Shown: in pieces, positions 40,095 through 49,299 of the stretch | Position numbering within the stretch: the stretch's first letter is position 1 | How the letters are laid out: each line of letters begins with the position of its first letter | NCBI GenBank assembly: GCA_007859995.1 | Contig: SMSL01000004.1 | Coordinates: 1 to 64,000 of the forward strand | Source of the DNA: Candidatus Brocadiaceae bacterium S225 | Lineage (GTDB): Bacteria; Planctomycetota; Brocadiia; Brocadiales; Scalinduaceae | Reading direction: 5' to 3' | DNA length: 64,000 nucleotides | Program-made: the position numbers and the translations under genes | The notes under the pieces: generated by a model | Seen by the model: only the letters and a program-made list of their open reading frames with translations | What the model was told of the DNA's origin: nothing | The model's database searches: none

Positions 40095-40106
40095 CAGGGT
40101 TAGTTT

Positions 40107-41549
40107 ATGAAATATGAAGTAGTAATAGGATTGGAAACTCATGCAGAATTGGACACGGAGTCTAAGCTTTTTTGTGGGTGTAGCACAAAGTTTGGCTCTG
40201 AGCCAAATACACAGACATGTCCTGTTTGTTTAGGCTTACCGGGCGTTTTGCCGGTGATGAATAAAAAGGCATTTGAATATTCATTAAAAGCGGCTGTTGC
40301 GTTGTATTGTGAGATAAATCAATTTACCAATTTTGATAGAAAGAGTTATTACTACCCTGATTTGCCAAAAAACTATCAAACCTCACAAAATTACTTTAAT
40401 ATTGGCAACAACGGCTACGTAGACATGGTCGTGGCTGGAAAAGAAAAAAGGATCAGCATTCACAATGTGCATTTAGAGGAGGAGGCTGGAAAACTTATTC
40501 ATCCTGAATCGTCTGATGCAAATTATAGTTTAGTAGATTTTAACAGGGCAGGTGTGCCATTGTTAGAGATAGTAACTCAGCCGGACATGCGAAGTATTGA
40601 AGAGGTAGAAAGCTATATGCAAACACTTAGGAATATATTGCTCTATATAGGTGTGTCGGACTGTAAAATGCAGGAAGGTTCTTTGCGATTCGAAGCGAGT
40701 ATATCTTTACGGGAACAGGGTTCAGCAATTTATGGCAATAGGGTAGAAATTAAAAACCTTAATTCTATGAAGGCGGTATCAAAGGTGCTTACATACGAAA
40801 TATCTAGACAAAGTGAATTATTGGATAAAGGCGAAGATGTTTTAATGGAGACACGGTTGTGGGATGATGTTAATTCTTCAAGCAGGCGGATGCGATCAAA
40901 GGAGGAATCTCATGACTATAGGTATTTTCCAGAGCCTGATTTAGTACCTTTTTGGATTAAACAGGAATGGATTGATGAGACCATGGCAACTATTCCTGAG
41001 CTTGCCGTCAGCAAGCGTCAAAGATTTGTAAAGGAATATTCTCTTTCTGACTATGATGCCGGTATACTGACGGATGACAAGTTGCTTGCAGACTATTTTG
41101 AGGAATGTGTAGGCTTGTCTCAGGATTCTCCAAAAGAGTTGAGTAACTGGATAATCAACGATGTGCTTCGTGAATTAAAGGAGCGAAAATTAAACGTGCA
41201 GCATTTTGTTATTTCTCCAAAAATGCTGACCGAGTTAGTTAAAATCAAGCCAACAATCGGAAGCTCAATCGCAAAAGAAGTCTTTGTCGAAATGATAAAC
41301 ACAGGGAAGAGCGCCCATGCTATAGTTAAGGAAAAGGATTTAGTCCAGATAGACGATACCAGCGAGCTTAATGAGATCGTTATTAAAGTTATAGGCGATA
41401 ATCCTAAAGCAGCAGAAGATTATGGGCAGGGTAAAAAAAACGCTTTAGCGTTTTTAATCGGTCAAACAATGAAAATCACCAAAGGCAAAGCAAACCCAAA
41501 GATTTTAACAGAATTATTTAAACAAAGATTATCTTCCATCTCACAGTAA
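40107..41549 (+). CDS. gatB: Aspartyl/glutamyl-tRNA amidotransferase subunit B
   Basis: 480 residues. The N-terminal cradle shows VIGLETHAELDTESKLFCGC with the zinc cysteines (C-G-C and CPVCLGLPG), then RKSYYYPDLPKNYQTSQ and the HLEEEAGKLIHPE metal/kinase site. The DFNRAGVPLLEIVTQPD and RMRSKEESHDYRYFPEPDL segments are diagnostic. The helical and YqeY tail (NPKAAEDYGQGKKNALAFLIGQTMKIT) is complete. It activates the glutamyl carboxylate with ATP and transfers ammonia. ATG 40107. Confidence 0.97.
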   Translation: MKYEVVIGLETHAELDTESKLFCGCSTKFGSEPNTQTCPVCLGLPGVLPVMNKKAFEYSLKAAVALYCEINQFTNFDRKSYYYPDLPKNYQTSQNYFNIGNNGYVDMVVAGKEKRISIHNVHLEEEAGKLIHPESSDANYSLVDFNRAGVPLLEIVTQPDMRSIEEVESYMQTLRNILLYIGVSDCKMQEGSLRFEASISLREQGSAIYGNRVEIKNLNSMKAVSKVLTYEISRQSELLDKGEDVLMETRLWDDVNSSSRRMRSKEESHDYRYFPEPDLVPFWIKQEWIDETMATIPELAVSKRQRFVKEYSLSDYDAGILTDDKLLADYFEECVGLSQDSPKELSNWIINDVLRELKERKLNVQHFVISPKMLTELVKIKPTIGSSIAKEVFVEMINTGKSAHAIVKEKDLVQIDDTSELNEIVIKVIGDNPKAAEDYGQGKKNALAFLIGQTMKITKGKANPKILTELFKQRLSSISQ

Positions 41550-41559
41550 AACTGCTATT

Positions 41560-41760
41560 CTATACATCCTTGGCTTGAATGGTCTTTCTGTTATTTCCTT
41601 GTGCTCTATATATTGCTTTATCAATTAAATCGTAAACTGTATTACTCAATTCGCCAATGAATTCTCCGGAAGTATTACAATCATTACTTTTTACATATTC
41701 CCTTATCTTGCTAGCAACGACAAGTATGTCTCTTTCTTTTTTTTTAGCTTTCTTTGCCAT
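41560..41760 (-). CDS. Small bacterial histone-fold-like protein
   Basis: Start moved to ATG 41760, with AAGGAGAAAAGA directly upstream; the frame to 41835 lacks a site. 66 residues: MAKKAKKKERDILVVASKIR, then EYVKSNDCNTSGEFIGELSNTVYDLIDKAIYRAQGNNRKTIQAKDV. The lysine-rich head and the second half A..RAQGNNRKTIQAKDV match the end of the histone fold (helix 2, then R-K-T-V-x-x-x-D before helix 3). The short last helix is missing, as in some minimal bacterial histones. Recently recognised bacterial histone-fold proteins have this form. It probably binds DNA as an oligomer. It is convergent with gatB and divergent from proB. Confidence 0.6.
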   Translation of the reverse strand: MAKKAKKKERDILVVASKIREYVKSNDCNTSGEFIGELSNTVYDLIDKAIYRAQGNNRKTIQAKDV

Positions 41761-41874
41761 TCTTTTCTCCTTAGAATTAATTAGGCCTGAAATACTTCGG
41801 GATAATACCAAAAAAGCCAGAGAAGTCAAGCGCATTTATTACAAAGAATTTGAGAAATAAATTTAATAATTGTT

Positions 41875-43005
41875 ATGAATATACGAGAAGAAATATTATC
41901 TAATGTCCGTAAAATTGTGATAAAGATTGGAACCCGAGTACTTACAAATGATGATGGGTTGCTGGATAAAAATCGAATTATGGAGCTATCGGAGCAGGTT
42001 TTCAAGCTTCGGTTAAGGGGCTTTAGTGTGGTTATTGTAAGTTCAGGTTCAATCGGCGCTGGTATTAGTGCGTTGGGCCTCCAGAAAAGGCCAAGCATTC
42101 TTCCCGAACTTCAGGCTGCTGCTGCAATTGGTCAGGGAAAACTAATAGAAGTTTATAATGAATGTTTTAAAAAGCATGGATACCATGCGGCACAATTACT
42201 TCTAACAAGACAGGATTTTGAAGATCGTCAGAGATATCTAAACGCATGTAATACATTACACGCATTGTTACGTTTTAAGGCGATTCCGATAATTAATGAG
42301 AATGATACTATATCAGTGGAAGAGATAACATTTGGAGATAATGATATTCTGTCTGCACTGGTTACGAACTTATTACGAGCTGATTTACTGATACTTTTGT
42401 CTTCTGTAGATGGGTTATGCACCACTCCTCCGACTCCCGGTAAAAGTTGTCGTGTTTTGTCTGTTGTGGATTCTATATCGGACGATATTAAGAAGCTTGC
42501 ATTCAAGCAAAAGACTAAAGAAGGCGTTGGTGGTATGCAGAGCAAGCTTGAGGCTGCCAATATTGCAACGGGTTCAGGAGAAGCAGTGATAATAGCTAAT
42601 GGAATGCAGTCAGAAATTCTGTCAAAAATAATGAACTATGATAATGTGGGTACATTGTTTGTTCCATATAATAAAAAGATTACAAGCCGCAAGCGATGGA
42701 TTGGTTTTACTGTAAAGCCAAAAGGAAAGATTTATATCGATGAAGGTGCGTTAGGTGCCCTGCAAAAGAGAGGCAAAAGCCTACTGCCATCCGGGGTGAT
42801 AAAAATTGATGGGAAGTTTGTTAAGGGAGATGTTGTTTCAATAGTGGAAGTGGGTGGAAATAGAGAAATTGCCAGAGGTCTAATTAATTATTCGGGTGAT
42901 GAGGTTCGGATGGTTAAAGGGCTTCGTACTTCTTTAATCAAGAAAACGCTGGGCCATAAACCATATGACGAGATAATACATCGCGACAATATAGTTTTGT
43001 TATAA
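41875..43005 (+). CDS. proB: Glutamate 5-kinase
   Basis: 376 residues. Amino-acid-kinase domain with VRKIVIKIGTRVLTNDDGLL, VSSGSIGAGISALGL, IINENDTISVEEITFGDND and GVGGMQSKLEAANIAT. The C-terminal PUA domain follows (about 285-365: GKIYIDEGALGALQKRGKSLLPSGV...). It phosphorylates L-glutamate to gamma-glutamyl phosphate, the first step to proline, and is feedback-inhibited by proline through the kinase domain. ATG 41875 lacks a clear site. No proA is adjacent. Confidence 0.96.
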   Translation: MNIREEILSNVRKIVIKIGTRVLTNDDGLLDKNRIMELSEQVFKLRLRGFSVVIVSSGSIGAGISALGLQKRPSILPELQAAAAIGQGKLIEVYNECFKKHGYHAAQLLLTRQDFEDRQRYLNACNTLHALLRFKAIPIINENDTISVEEITFGDNDILSALVTNLLRADLLILLSSVDGLCTTPPTPGKSCRVLSVVDSISDDIKKLAFKQKTKEGVGGMQSKLEAANIATGSGEAVIIANGMQSEILSKIMNYDNVGTLFVPYNKKITSRKRWIGFTVKPKGKIYIDEGALGALQKRGKSLLPSGVIKIDGKFVKGDVVSIVEVGGNREIARGLINYSGDEVRMVKGLRTSLIKKTLGHKPYDEIIHRDNIVLL

Positions 43006-43030
43006 GAATCTTGCTGGGAATATCGTTTCT

Positions 43031-43198
43031 TTAGATTATTGATAAAATAGCATGTATGGCAATCATTCTGGGTTTATCTCTTGCAATAAGTTCAAGTCTG
43101 AAGTCGCGCCATTGATGGATCTGACTAACAGTAGAAATATCGAATTGCATTTCTGTTAATGTTTTTGTTAATGAACTTTGTTCTTGAATAAAAACCAT
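43031..43198 (-). CDS. Short conserved-looking frame downstream of pabA
   Basis: 55 codons from ATG 43198: MVFIQEQSSLTKTLTEMQFD, then ISTVSQIHQWRDFRLELIARDKPRMIAIHAILSII. It starts 22 bp after the pabA stop in the same direction. Composition is protein-like, but I do not recognise it and no ribosome-binding site is evident. It could be the start of a truncated gene. Confidence 0.35.
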   Translation of the reverse strand: MVFIQEQSSLTKTLTEMQFDISTVSQIHQWRDFRLELIARDKPRMIAIHAILSII

Positions 43199-43220
43199 GA
43201 GGATTGGTGAAGATGCGTAC

Positions 43221-43790
43221 TTAGTAATCGTAATCTAAAAAATTCTTTAACAGCTTTGGCCCTTCTGTAGTCAGGAAGGATTCCGGATGGAACTGTACTC
43301 CTTCTAAGGGGATTTCCTTGTGCCTTATACCCATTATTTCGTCTTCATCGGCAAATGCTGTAATTTCAAAAGAATCCGGCAATGTTTCTTTGTTTACTAT
43401 AAGAGAATGATAGCGGGTGGCTTCAAAGGGGTTTGTCAATCCATTGAATATTGTTTTGTTGTCATGGTGAATCATGGATGTTTTGCCGTGCATTATTCGT
43501 CTTGCTCGTATGATTTTTGCCCCGAATGTGTATGCGATGCATTGATGTCCCAGGCAGACACCTAATATTGGGACTTTCCCAGCAAAATCCTTAATTACAG
43601 AGTTAGATATACCACCTTCTTTCGGGGTGCATGGCCCAGGTGAAATGATTATATGGCTCGGACTCTTTTTTGCAATCTCAGCAATAGTAATTTTGTCATT
43701 TCTAACTACTTCTATGCTTGTACCGAAGCCGCCTATCTGCTGTACAAGATTGTATGTAAAAGAATCATAATTGTCTATTAATAGTACCAA
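43221..43790 (-). CDS. pabA: Anthranilate / aminodeoxychorismate synthase glutamine amidotransferase
   Basis: 189 residues. It opens MVLLIDNYDSFTYNLVQQIG, then has the oxyanion strand SPGPCTPKEGG, the nucleophile PILGVCLGHQCIAYTFG (Cys) and the His-Glu pair GVQFHPESFLTTEG. This is the class I glutaminase of the PabA/TrpG group. It supplies ammonia to PabB (folate) or TrpE (tryptophan). No trpE or pabB is beside it, so the pathway cannot be decided; many bacteria use one amphibolic copy for both. Confidence 0.95.
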   Translation of the reverse strand: MVLLIDNYDSFTYNLVQQIGGFGTSIEVVRNDKITIAEIAKKSPSHIIISPGPCTPKEGGISNSVIKDFAGKVPILGVCLGHQCIAYTFGAKIIRARRIMHGKTSMIHHDNKTIFNGLTNPFEATRYHSLIVNKETLPDSFEITAFADEDEIMGIRHKEIPLEGVQFHPESFLTTEGPKLLKNFLDYDY

Positions 43791-43987
43791 TTTGAAATTT
43801 TCTTGATTTTGCGATTGATAAGACAGAAAACTATGTAATTTCTTGTAATTATTCTGGGCATTCTCATCTTAAAAATATAATAAAATTGCAGATGCAAGTC
43901 TAGCAGAGTTTTATTTTTTGTCAAATACTTATCTTAATAAATAGCCTTGTAGGAACTACTTAGAGAAACTTAAAAACAAAAATGAGC

Positions 43988-44015
43988 TTGACAAAAAAGC
44001 TTTTCTTGTTATTAT
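43988..44015 (+). promoter_or_regulatory. Sigma70-type promoter upstream of the putative RNA
   Basis: TTGACA at 43988-43993 and TATTAT at 44010-44015 with a 16-bp spacer; predicted start near 44022. The stretch 43791-43987 contains nothing recognisable. Confidence 0.5.
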
Positions 44016-44021
44016 TAACTT

Positions 44022-44256
44022 TCGTTGTAAATCTTGCTGGAAGCAATTCGCTTTTGTACTAGCTCAGAAAAGATTAAAAGATCTGTATCGCCTTGGAAAT
44101 ATTCCTAACATATATAATTGTACTAACTTATGTCAACGGGATTAGTGGAAGCTCAATGAGAAAATTTATAATGAAGTGAGCAAAAGGGGATTTCGAATAA
44201 TTGGAGTTGCTTCAGGTCGTTACAGAAAAAGTGGGATTTTGCCCACTTTTTTTTTT
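44022..44256 (+). ncRNA. Putative structured small RNA (6S-like)
   Basis: A promoter (TTGACA 43988-43993, 16 bp, TATTAT 44010-44015) precedes a ~235-nt gene-free stretch ending in a strong terminator. The 5' segment CTGGAAGCAA (44037-44046) can pair with TTGCTTCAG (44207-44215) with one bulged G, closing a long rod. Size, isolated transcription unit and end-to-end pairing recall 6S RNA, but no diagnostic bubble could be confirmed. It stands just before nusA and could alternatively be a leader of that operon. Confidence 0.4.
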
Positions 44257-44258
44257 TA
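44226..44258 (+). terminator. Rho-independent terminator before nusA
   Basis: AAAAGTGGG / CCCACTTTT stem with a short ATTTTG loop, followed by more than ten T residues. It lies only 22 bp before the nusA ATG, so it either ends the upstream RNA or attenuates nusA. Confidence 0.85.
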
Positions 44259-44279
44259 AAAAGTATTAGAGATAATTAA

Positions 44280-45359
44280 ATGGATAAAGAAAGCTTATTA
44301 AGGTTAGTAGAATTATTACACAAAGACAAAGACATTGACAAGGACATTGTGTTTCAGGGTATAGAATCCGCCTTGGAATCTGCTACCAGAAAGCATCTGA
44401 AAACAAGCGAGCCGATTTCAATTAATATCGACAGGGAGACAGGGGAGATTGTGGCAGTACAGGGGGGACAGGAAATAGATCTTTCTGATTTGGGAAGAAT
44501 AACTGCTCAAACTGCCAAACAGGTGATAATCCAGAAAATTAAAGAAGCAGAAAGGGATGTTATTTACAATGAATATGTTGAAAGAAAAGGTACGATAGTA
44601 AGTGGTATGGTGCAACGGCTTGAAGGGTCTACTATAATCATAAATCTTGGTAAGACTGAGGGGTATCTTCCAAAGTCAGAACAGATTAGTAATGAATTCC
44701 ATCGTCCGGGGGAGAGAATAAGGTGTATAGTTGGCGAGGTGAAAAAGGCTGGCCATAGAGTGAAAATTCTGCTTTCGAGGACACATTCTAATTTTGTGAG
44801 ACAACTTTTTGAGCTGGAAGTGCCGGAAATACTGGATCAGATTGTTGAGATAAAAGGTTTAGTGAGAGAGGCTGGTTATAGAACTAAGATAGCCGTATTC
44901 TCAGAAGATCCTAATGTCGATTGTGTAGGTGCGTGTGTTGGCGTGAGAGGGACCAGAATAAAAAATATTGTGGATGAATTGAATGGAGAGAAAATAGATA
45001 TTATTCGTTGGGACGATGTACATGAAGTTTTTATTCCTAATACTCTGAAGCCTGCTGAAGTTACGGGGATTTTACTATCTCCGGAAAATCAAGTTGCAAC
45101 TGTTGTAGTTCCGAATGATCAGCTTTCACTGGCTATTGGCAAAAGGGGACAGAATGTAAGGCTTGCATCAAAATTAGCAGGTTGGGATATAGATATAATT
45201 ACAGAAGTTGAGCTGGAACGTGAGCGTGAGCGTGAGGAGGCGGATGGCTCAACTGAGAAAGACGTAGATGGAACAATTTCGAGTGAAGATGATACTGGCA
45301 ACGAGGTCGAGGGAGCAAGGGTAGTCGGAGATGCTGGTAGCGAAGAAGTTGAAAAATAA
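44280..45359 (+). CDS. nusA: Transcription elongation/termination factor NusA
   Basis: 359 residues. The N-terminal RNA-polymerase-binding domain spans about 1-125. The S1 domain begins near GTIVSGMVQRLEGSTIIINLGKTEGYLP (about 103-132). KH1 includes VGACVGVRGTRIKNIVDELNGEKIDII, and KH2 includes LAIGKRGQNVRLASKLAGWDIDI. The C-terminus is a short acidic tail rich in Glu and Asp, without the extra acidic repeats of E. coli. NusA modulates pausing, termination and antitermination, notably at rRNA operons. rimP, which usually precedes it, is absent. The terminator 22 bp upstream suggests regulation by attenuation. Confidence 0.96.
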   Translation: MDKESLLRLVELLHKDKDIDKDIVFQGIESALESATRKHLKTSEPISINIDRETGEIVAVQGGQEIDLSDLGRITAQTAKQVIIQKIKEAERDVIYNEYVERKGTIVSGMVQRLEGSTIIINLGKTEGYLPKSEQISNEFHRPGERIRCIVGEVKKAGHRVKILLSRTHSNFVRQLFELEVPEILDQIVEIKGLVREAGYRTKIAVFSEDPNVDCVGACVGVRGTRIKNIVDELNGEKIDIIRWDDVHEVFIPNTLKPAEVTGILLSPENQVATVVVPNDQLSLAIGKRGQNVRLASKLAGWDIDIITEVELEREREREEADGSTEKDVDGTISSEDDTGNEVEGARVVGDAGSEEVEK

Positions 45360-45400
45360 ATATCAATTAGTAGTGCTATTCTGGGAGTATTATTTTATAT

Positions 45401-47605
45401 ATGGTTAGAATTAATAAATTGGCAAAAGATTTAGGTTTCAAAAATAGCTTTTTAATAGAAAAGTGTCAAGAGTATGGTTTTGTAGATATTAAGCACCATG
45501 CGAATGCTTTGACAGATGAACAAGCAAGCCTGTTGCGCAGTAAATTAGTAAGCGGAGCTAAGCAAAGTGTTTCTGTTAAAGAAAAATCTGGCACTCCTGT
45601 GGTTAAAAAGGTAGGTACTGAGAAAAAAGCTGCTGGCGCTGCCAAGGTTGTGTCTAAGGGCTCAGATGCAACAACTGTACGGAGGCGGATTCCCTTATGG
45701 AAGCAAAAGGCGAGAGAAGATTTAATCAAAGGTAGATGGAAAGAGGTCACAAAAGTTTCGCAACAAAAAAGACCACGAAGATTTGAAAAACGCACAAAGG
45801 AAGTGCCTGATGAACAAGCAGTTGCCCCACCGAAGGAAAAAGAAAGTAAGGTTACGGTAGAGCTGCCTGCAACGATTAAAGATGTGTCAGCGGCTTTAGG
45901 AGTAAAAGCTGGCGATATAATTTCTAAGTTGCTGATTGGTCATAACATTTTTGCTACGATAAATCAGGGTTTAGATGGTGAGCTCATTGAAATGTTGGGC
46001 ATAGAATATGGCGTTGAGATCGAATTAAAACAGGCAAAAGAGGATGAAGATGAATTTTCATTGGAAGAGGTAGATGATCAGGAAGAAGATTTAAAGGCAA
46101 GGGCTCCTATCGTAACTTTTCTTGGTCATGTAGATCATGGAAAGACCTCTTTGCTGGATAGTATTAGAAAAACTAATGTTGTCTCTTTTGAAGCTGGTGG
46201 AATTACGCAACACATAGGCGCCTACCGTGTAGAAACAAATGGGAAATCTGTTGTTTTTCTAGATACACCGGGACATGAAGCTTTTACTGCCATGAGGGCA
46301 AGAGGGGCAAATGTCACAGATCTGGTTGTGTTGGTAGTTGCGGCTGATGATGGAGTGATGCCGCAAACAGAGGAGGCGATCAATCATGCACGTGCGGCAG
46401 ATGTGCCTATTGTGGTCGCTATAAACAAGGTGGATAAGCCAGGGGCAAATGTGCAAAAGGTAAAGCAGCAGCTTGCCTCTTTGGAATTGAACCCTGAAGA
46501 ATGGGGTGGTAAGGTCCAGATGATTGAGACCTCTGTTGTTACCAAGGCAGGGCTTGATACGCTTCTGGATGGACTATTATTGGAAGCCGAGATCTTGGAG
46601 TTAAAGGCTGTTTCCAAGAAGCCGGCCAGGGGTATTGTGCTGGAGGCACATGTGCATGAAGGTAGAGGTATTATCGCAAACCTTTTGGTGAGAGAGGGCA
46701 CATTAAAGCATGGTGATATTGTCCTTTGTGGCCAGACATATGGCAGGGTGAGAGCGATATATAATGATCATGGAAAAGAAATAAAAGTAGCCGGGCCGTC
46801 AACACCGGTTGCGATATCCGGGTTATCGACTTGCCCTGAAGCAGGCGACAAATTTTACAGTATTAAGGATATTCAAAAAGCCAGAGAAATTGCGTCAAAA
46901 CGAGAAAGAAAAATGCGTGAAGTGGCACTGTCTGACCGTCAACATGTTACATTAGACAACCTTTATAAGAAGATTGAAGAGGGTCAGGTCAAGGAAATTA
47001 AGGTAATCATTAAGGCGGACTTTAAGGGGTCTGCTGAGGTGCTTAAGAAGTCATTGGAAGAAATCTCGACAAAAGAGGTAAGAACCAGAATTTTGCATAG
47101 TGGTGTTGGTGGGATTACGGAGACGGATATTTTACTTGCAGACGCTTCCGATGCAATCGTTATTGGCTTCCATGTTGTCCCTGAAGATAAGGCAAAAATA
47201 CTTGCAGAATCGTGTGGTGTGGATGTCCGATTGTATAAAATTATCTATGATGCAACAAACGACATAAAAGCAGCTCTAGAGGGGCTTTTAGAACCAGACA
47301 AGATTGAACAGGTGCTTGGTAGTGTTGAGGTAAGAAAGTTGTTTAAAGTGTCGAAGATAGGAAATATTGCAGGCTGTTATGTGAAAAGTGGTAAGATATT
47401 ACGTAACTCTCATATAAGGCTGATAAGGGATAGTGTGGTATTATTTGATGGCAAGATTGCAACCTTAAGAGTTGTAAAGGACGATGCAAAAGAAGTTAGA
47501 GCAGGATTTGAATGTGGTCTCAGGATTGCCGGTTTTGATGACATAAAAGTAGGTGATGTGATAGAATCTTATGAAATTCAGCATATAGCACGTAGATTGG
47601 AATAA
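45401..47605 (+). CDS. infB: Translation initiation factor IF-2
   Basis: 734 residues. An N-terminal IF2_N helix ([20 protein letters not shown]) and a basic linker are followed by the conserved IF2 N-domain ([20 protein letters not shown]). The GTPase has G1 GHVDHGKT (about 242-249), the switch [10 protein letters not shown] and NKVD. Domains II-IV run to the end ([20 protein letters not shown]), complete with the C2 initiator-tRNA-binding part. It recruits fMet-tRNA to the 30S subunit. It follows nusA in the classic nusA-infB order and is shorter than E. coli IF2-alpha in the linker. Confidence 0.97.
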   Translation: MVRINKLAKDLGFKNSFLIEKCQEYGFVDIKHHANALTDEQASLLRSKLVSGAKQSVSVKEKSGTPVVKKVGTEKKAAGAAKVVSKGSDATTVRRRIPLWKQKAREDLIKGRWKEVTKVSQQKRPRRFEKRTKEVPDEQAVAPPKEKESKVTVELPATIKDVSAALGVKAGDIISKLLIGHNIFATINQGLDGELIEMLGIEYGVEIELKQAKEDEDEFSLEEVDDQEEDLKARAPIVTFLGHVDHGKTSLLDSIRKTNVVSFEAGGITQHIGAYRVETNGKSVVFLDTPGHEAFTAMRARGANVTDLVVLVVAADDGVMPQTEEAINHARAADVPIVVAINKVDKPGANVQKVKQQLASLELNPEEWGGKVQMIETSVVTKAGLDTLLDGLLLEAEILELKAVSKKPARGIVLEAHVHEGRGIIANLLVREGTLKHGDIVLCGQTYGRVRAIYNDHGKEIKVAGPSTPVAISGLSTCPEAGDKFYSIKDIQKAREIASKRERKMREVALSDRQHVTLDNLYKKIEEGQVKEIKVIIKADFKGSAEVLKKSLEEISTKEVRTRILHSGVGGITETDILLADASDAIVIGFHVVPEDKAKILAESCGVDVRLYKIIYDATNDIKAALEGLLEPDKIEQVLGSVEVRKLFKVSKIGNIAGCYVKSGKILRNSHIRLIRDSVVLFDGKIATLRVVKDDAKEVRAGFECGLRIAGFDDIKVGDVIESYEIQHIARRLE

Positions 47606-47643
47606 GGAATTGATAATACAGAATAAGATTAAGAATAATTATT

Positions 47644-47925
47644 ATGATCGTAGGCACTTTATGCATTAAGGTTGCAATGAGAAGTTCGTGTTCTTTAAAA
47701 GATAAACGACGCATAATTAAAAGTTTAAAGGATAGGCTCAGAAATACATTCAATGTTTCAGTTTCTGAAACAGGTTCGCAGGATAATCTTAGATGTTCGG
47801 AAATCAGCGTGGCAATGGTGGGAACAGACAGGCAATACGTTAATAGTGCATTATCTTCGCTTATAAATTTCTTCCGTTTTTTTCCACAGATAGAATTAGT
47901 TGATTATGATCTGGACTTGTTTTAA
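47644..47925 (+). CDS. ylxP: YlxP-like DUF503 protein
   Basis: 93 residues: IVGTLCIKVAMRSSCSLKDK, then RRIIKSLKDRLRNTFNVSVSETGSQDNLRCSEISVAMVGTDR. SLK.KR..I..L...R..FNVS..E is the DUF503 signature. Such proteins are commonly encoded between infB and rbfA, as here (38 bp after infB, 12 bp before rbfA). The family has been linked to ribosome assembly or RbfA function. Start ATG 47644. Confidence 0.9.
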   Translation: MIVGTLCIKVAMRSSCSLKDKRRIIKSLKDRLRNTFNVSVSETGSQDNLRCSEISVAMVGTDRQYVNSALSSLINFFRFFPQIELVDYDLDLF

Positions 47926-47937
47926 TTATACGGGGTC

Positions 47938-49170
47938 ATGACGAGAAGATTGGAAAAAGTTAAGGGGTTGATTGAGCAGGAGATCAGCAAGGTTATCTTG
48001 TATAAACTGCAGGATCCAAGGATAAATCTAGCAGCAACACTAACAAGAGTAGAACCTTCTCCTGATCTAAGAATGGCAAAGGTCTTTGTGTCAATCAAAG
48101 GTGATGAGTCAACACAAAAGGATATCTTATATGCCCTGCGACATGCAAAGGGCTATATACAGTCTGAAATAGCCTCACATTTGCAGCTGAAAAATACCCC
48201 CTCGTTGACCTTTTATCTTGATGAGGGGAAAAGGAAGGGTGGGTATGTCTTGGAATTAATAGAAAAAGCGATTAAAGAAGATAATGTTGAGGGAAATATG
48301 AAAAAATTAAGTTTTGGTTTACCAAAAGGTAGTTTGCAGGAATCGACAATTGGTATGATGAAAAACGCTGGATACAAGGTTTATGTAAGCAGCAGGTCGT
48401 ACTATCCGTCAATTGATGACGATGAAATGTCGGTAAGATTAATCCGTCCGCAGGACATGGCTCGTTATGTTGAGAAAGGGATTATAGACGTTGGTCTTAC
48501 AGGACAGGACTGGGTGGAAGAGGCTGGTGCTGATGTCATGTGTGTGGAGAAGTTGGTATATGCAAAACAGCAGTTAACAAAAGTTCGTTGGGTTTTGGCA
48601 GTGCCAGAGGACTCTTCTATTGAATCTGTGGATGATCTTCAAGGCAAGAGAATATCAACAGAACTTGTAAATGTTACTAAAAAATATCTTGAGGAGAAGG
48701 GTATTGATGCGGAGGTTGAGTTTTCGCATGGCGCTACAGAGGCGAAGGCGCCAGACCTTGTTGATGCCATTGTTGAGTTGACAGAAACTGGCAGCAGTTT
48801 AAGAGCCAATAAACTTCGCATTATTGATACAGTAATAGAATCTGCTACTGTATTTATTGCTAACCACAAATCGTGGGAAGATCCCTGGAAAAAGAAAAAG
48901 ATAGAAAACCTGGCAATTTTATTTCATGGTGCAATCATTGCGCGTGACAAGGTTGGCTTGAAAATGAATATTTCAAATGAGGGTTTAAATACCTTATTAG
49001 AGAAGTTACCTGCTTTGCGAACACCTACCATTTCTCCGCTTTCAGGAAATGCAGGATATGCTATAGAAACAGTATTGGATGAGTCAGTGGTTAGAAACAT
49101 TATTCCGGAATTGAAACGGGTTGGTGCGGAAGGGATAATTGAATATCCACTTAACAAAGTGATACTTTAA
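47938..49170 (+). CDS. rbfA-hisG: In-frame fusion of ribosome-binding factor A and ATP phosphoribosyltransferase
   Basis: 410 residues in one uninterrupted frame. Residues 1-120 are RbfA: RRLEKVKGLIEQEISKVILY, then DPRINLAATLTRVEPSPDLRMAKVFVS and LRHAKGYIQSEIASHLQLKNTPSLTF. From Met121 (ATG 48298) the sequence is HisG: MKKLSFGLPKGSLQESTIGMM, DVGLTGQDWVEEAGADV, the ribosyl-phosphate-binding DAIVELTETGSSLRANKL, and the C-terminal regulatory domain of the long form (SGNAGYAIETVLDESVV...). No stop codon separates them. A GAGGG lies four bases before ATG 48298, so independent re-initiation of HisG is possible. RbfA matures the 30S subunit; HisG starts histidine synthesis. Confidence 0.88.
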   Translation: MTRRLEKVKGLIEQEISKVILYKLQDPRINLAATLTRVEPSPDLRMAKVFVSIKGDESTQKDILYALRHAKGYIQSEIASHLQLKNTPSLTFYLDEGKRKGGYVLELIEKAIKEDNVEGNMKKLSFGLPKGSLQESTIGMMKNAGYKVYVSSRSYYPSIDDDEMSVRLIRPQDMARYVEKGIIDVGLTGQDWVEEAGADVMCVEKLVYAKQQLTKVRWVLAVPEDSSIESVDDLQGKRISTELVNVTKKYLEEKGIDAEVEFSHGATEAKAPDLVDAIVELTETGSSLRANKLRIIDTVIESATVFIANHKSWEDPWKKKKIENLAILFHGAIIARDKVGLKMNISNEGLNTLLEKLPALRTPTISPLSGNAGYAIETVLDESVVRNIIPELKRVGAEGIIEYPLNKVIL

Positions 49171-49299
49171 TAAAACCCTGATCCTTGTTCGGTTTATAGT
49201 AATTCTGTCATACATAGAGTATAAAAATAATTGTGAAATTTGCAAAAGGGCATTATGTCCTGAACTTTCACAAATGTAACATCGTCATAGAGGTCTAGT

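Noticed and set aside
44280..44300. rimP upstream of nusA
   Set aside because: The expected position holds only the RNA-like unit; no RimP motifs are found in 43791-44279.
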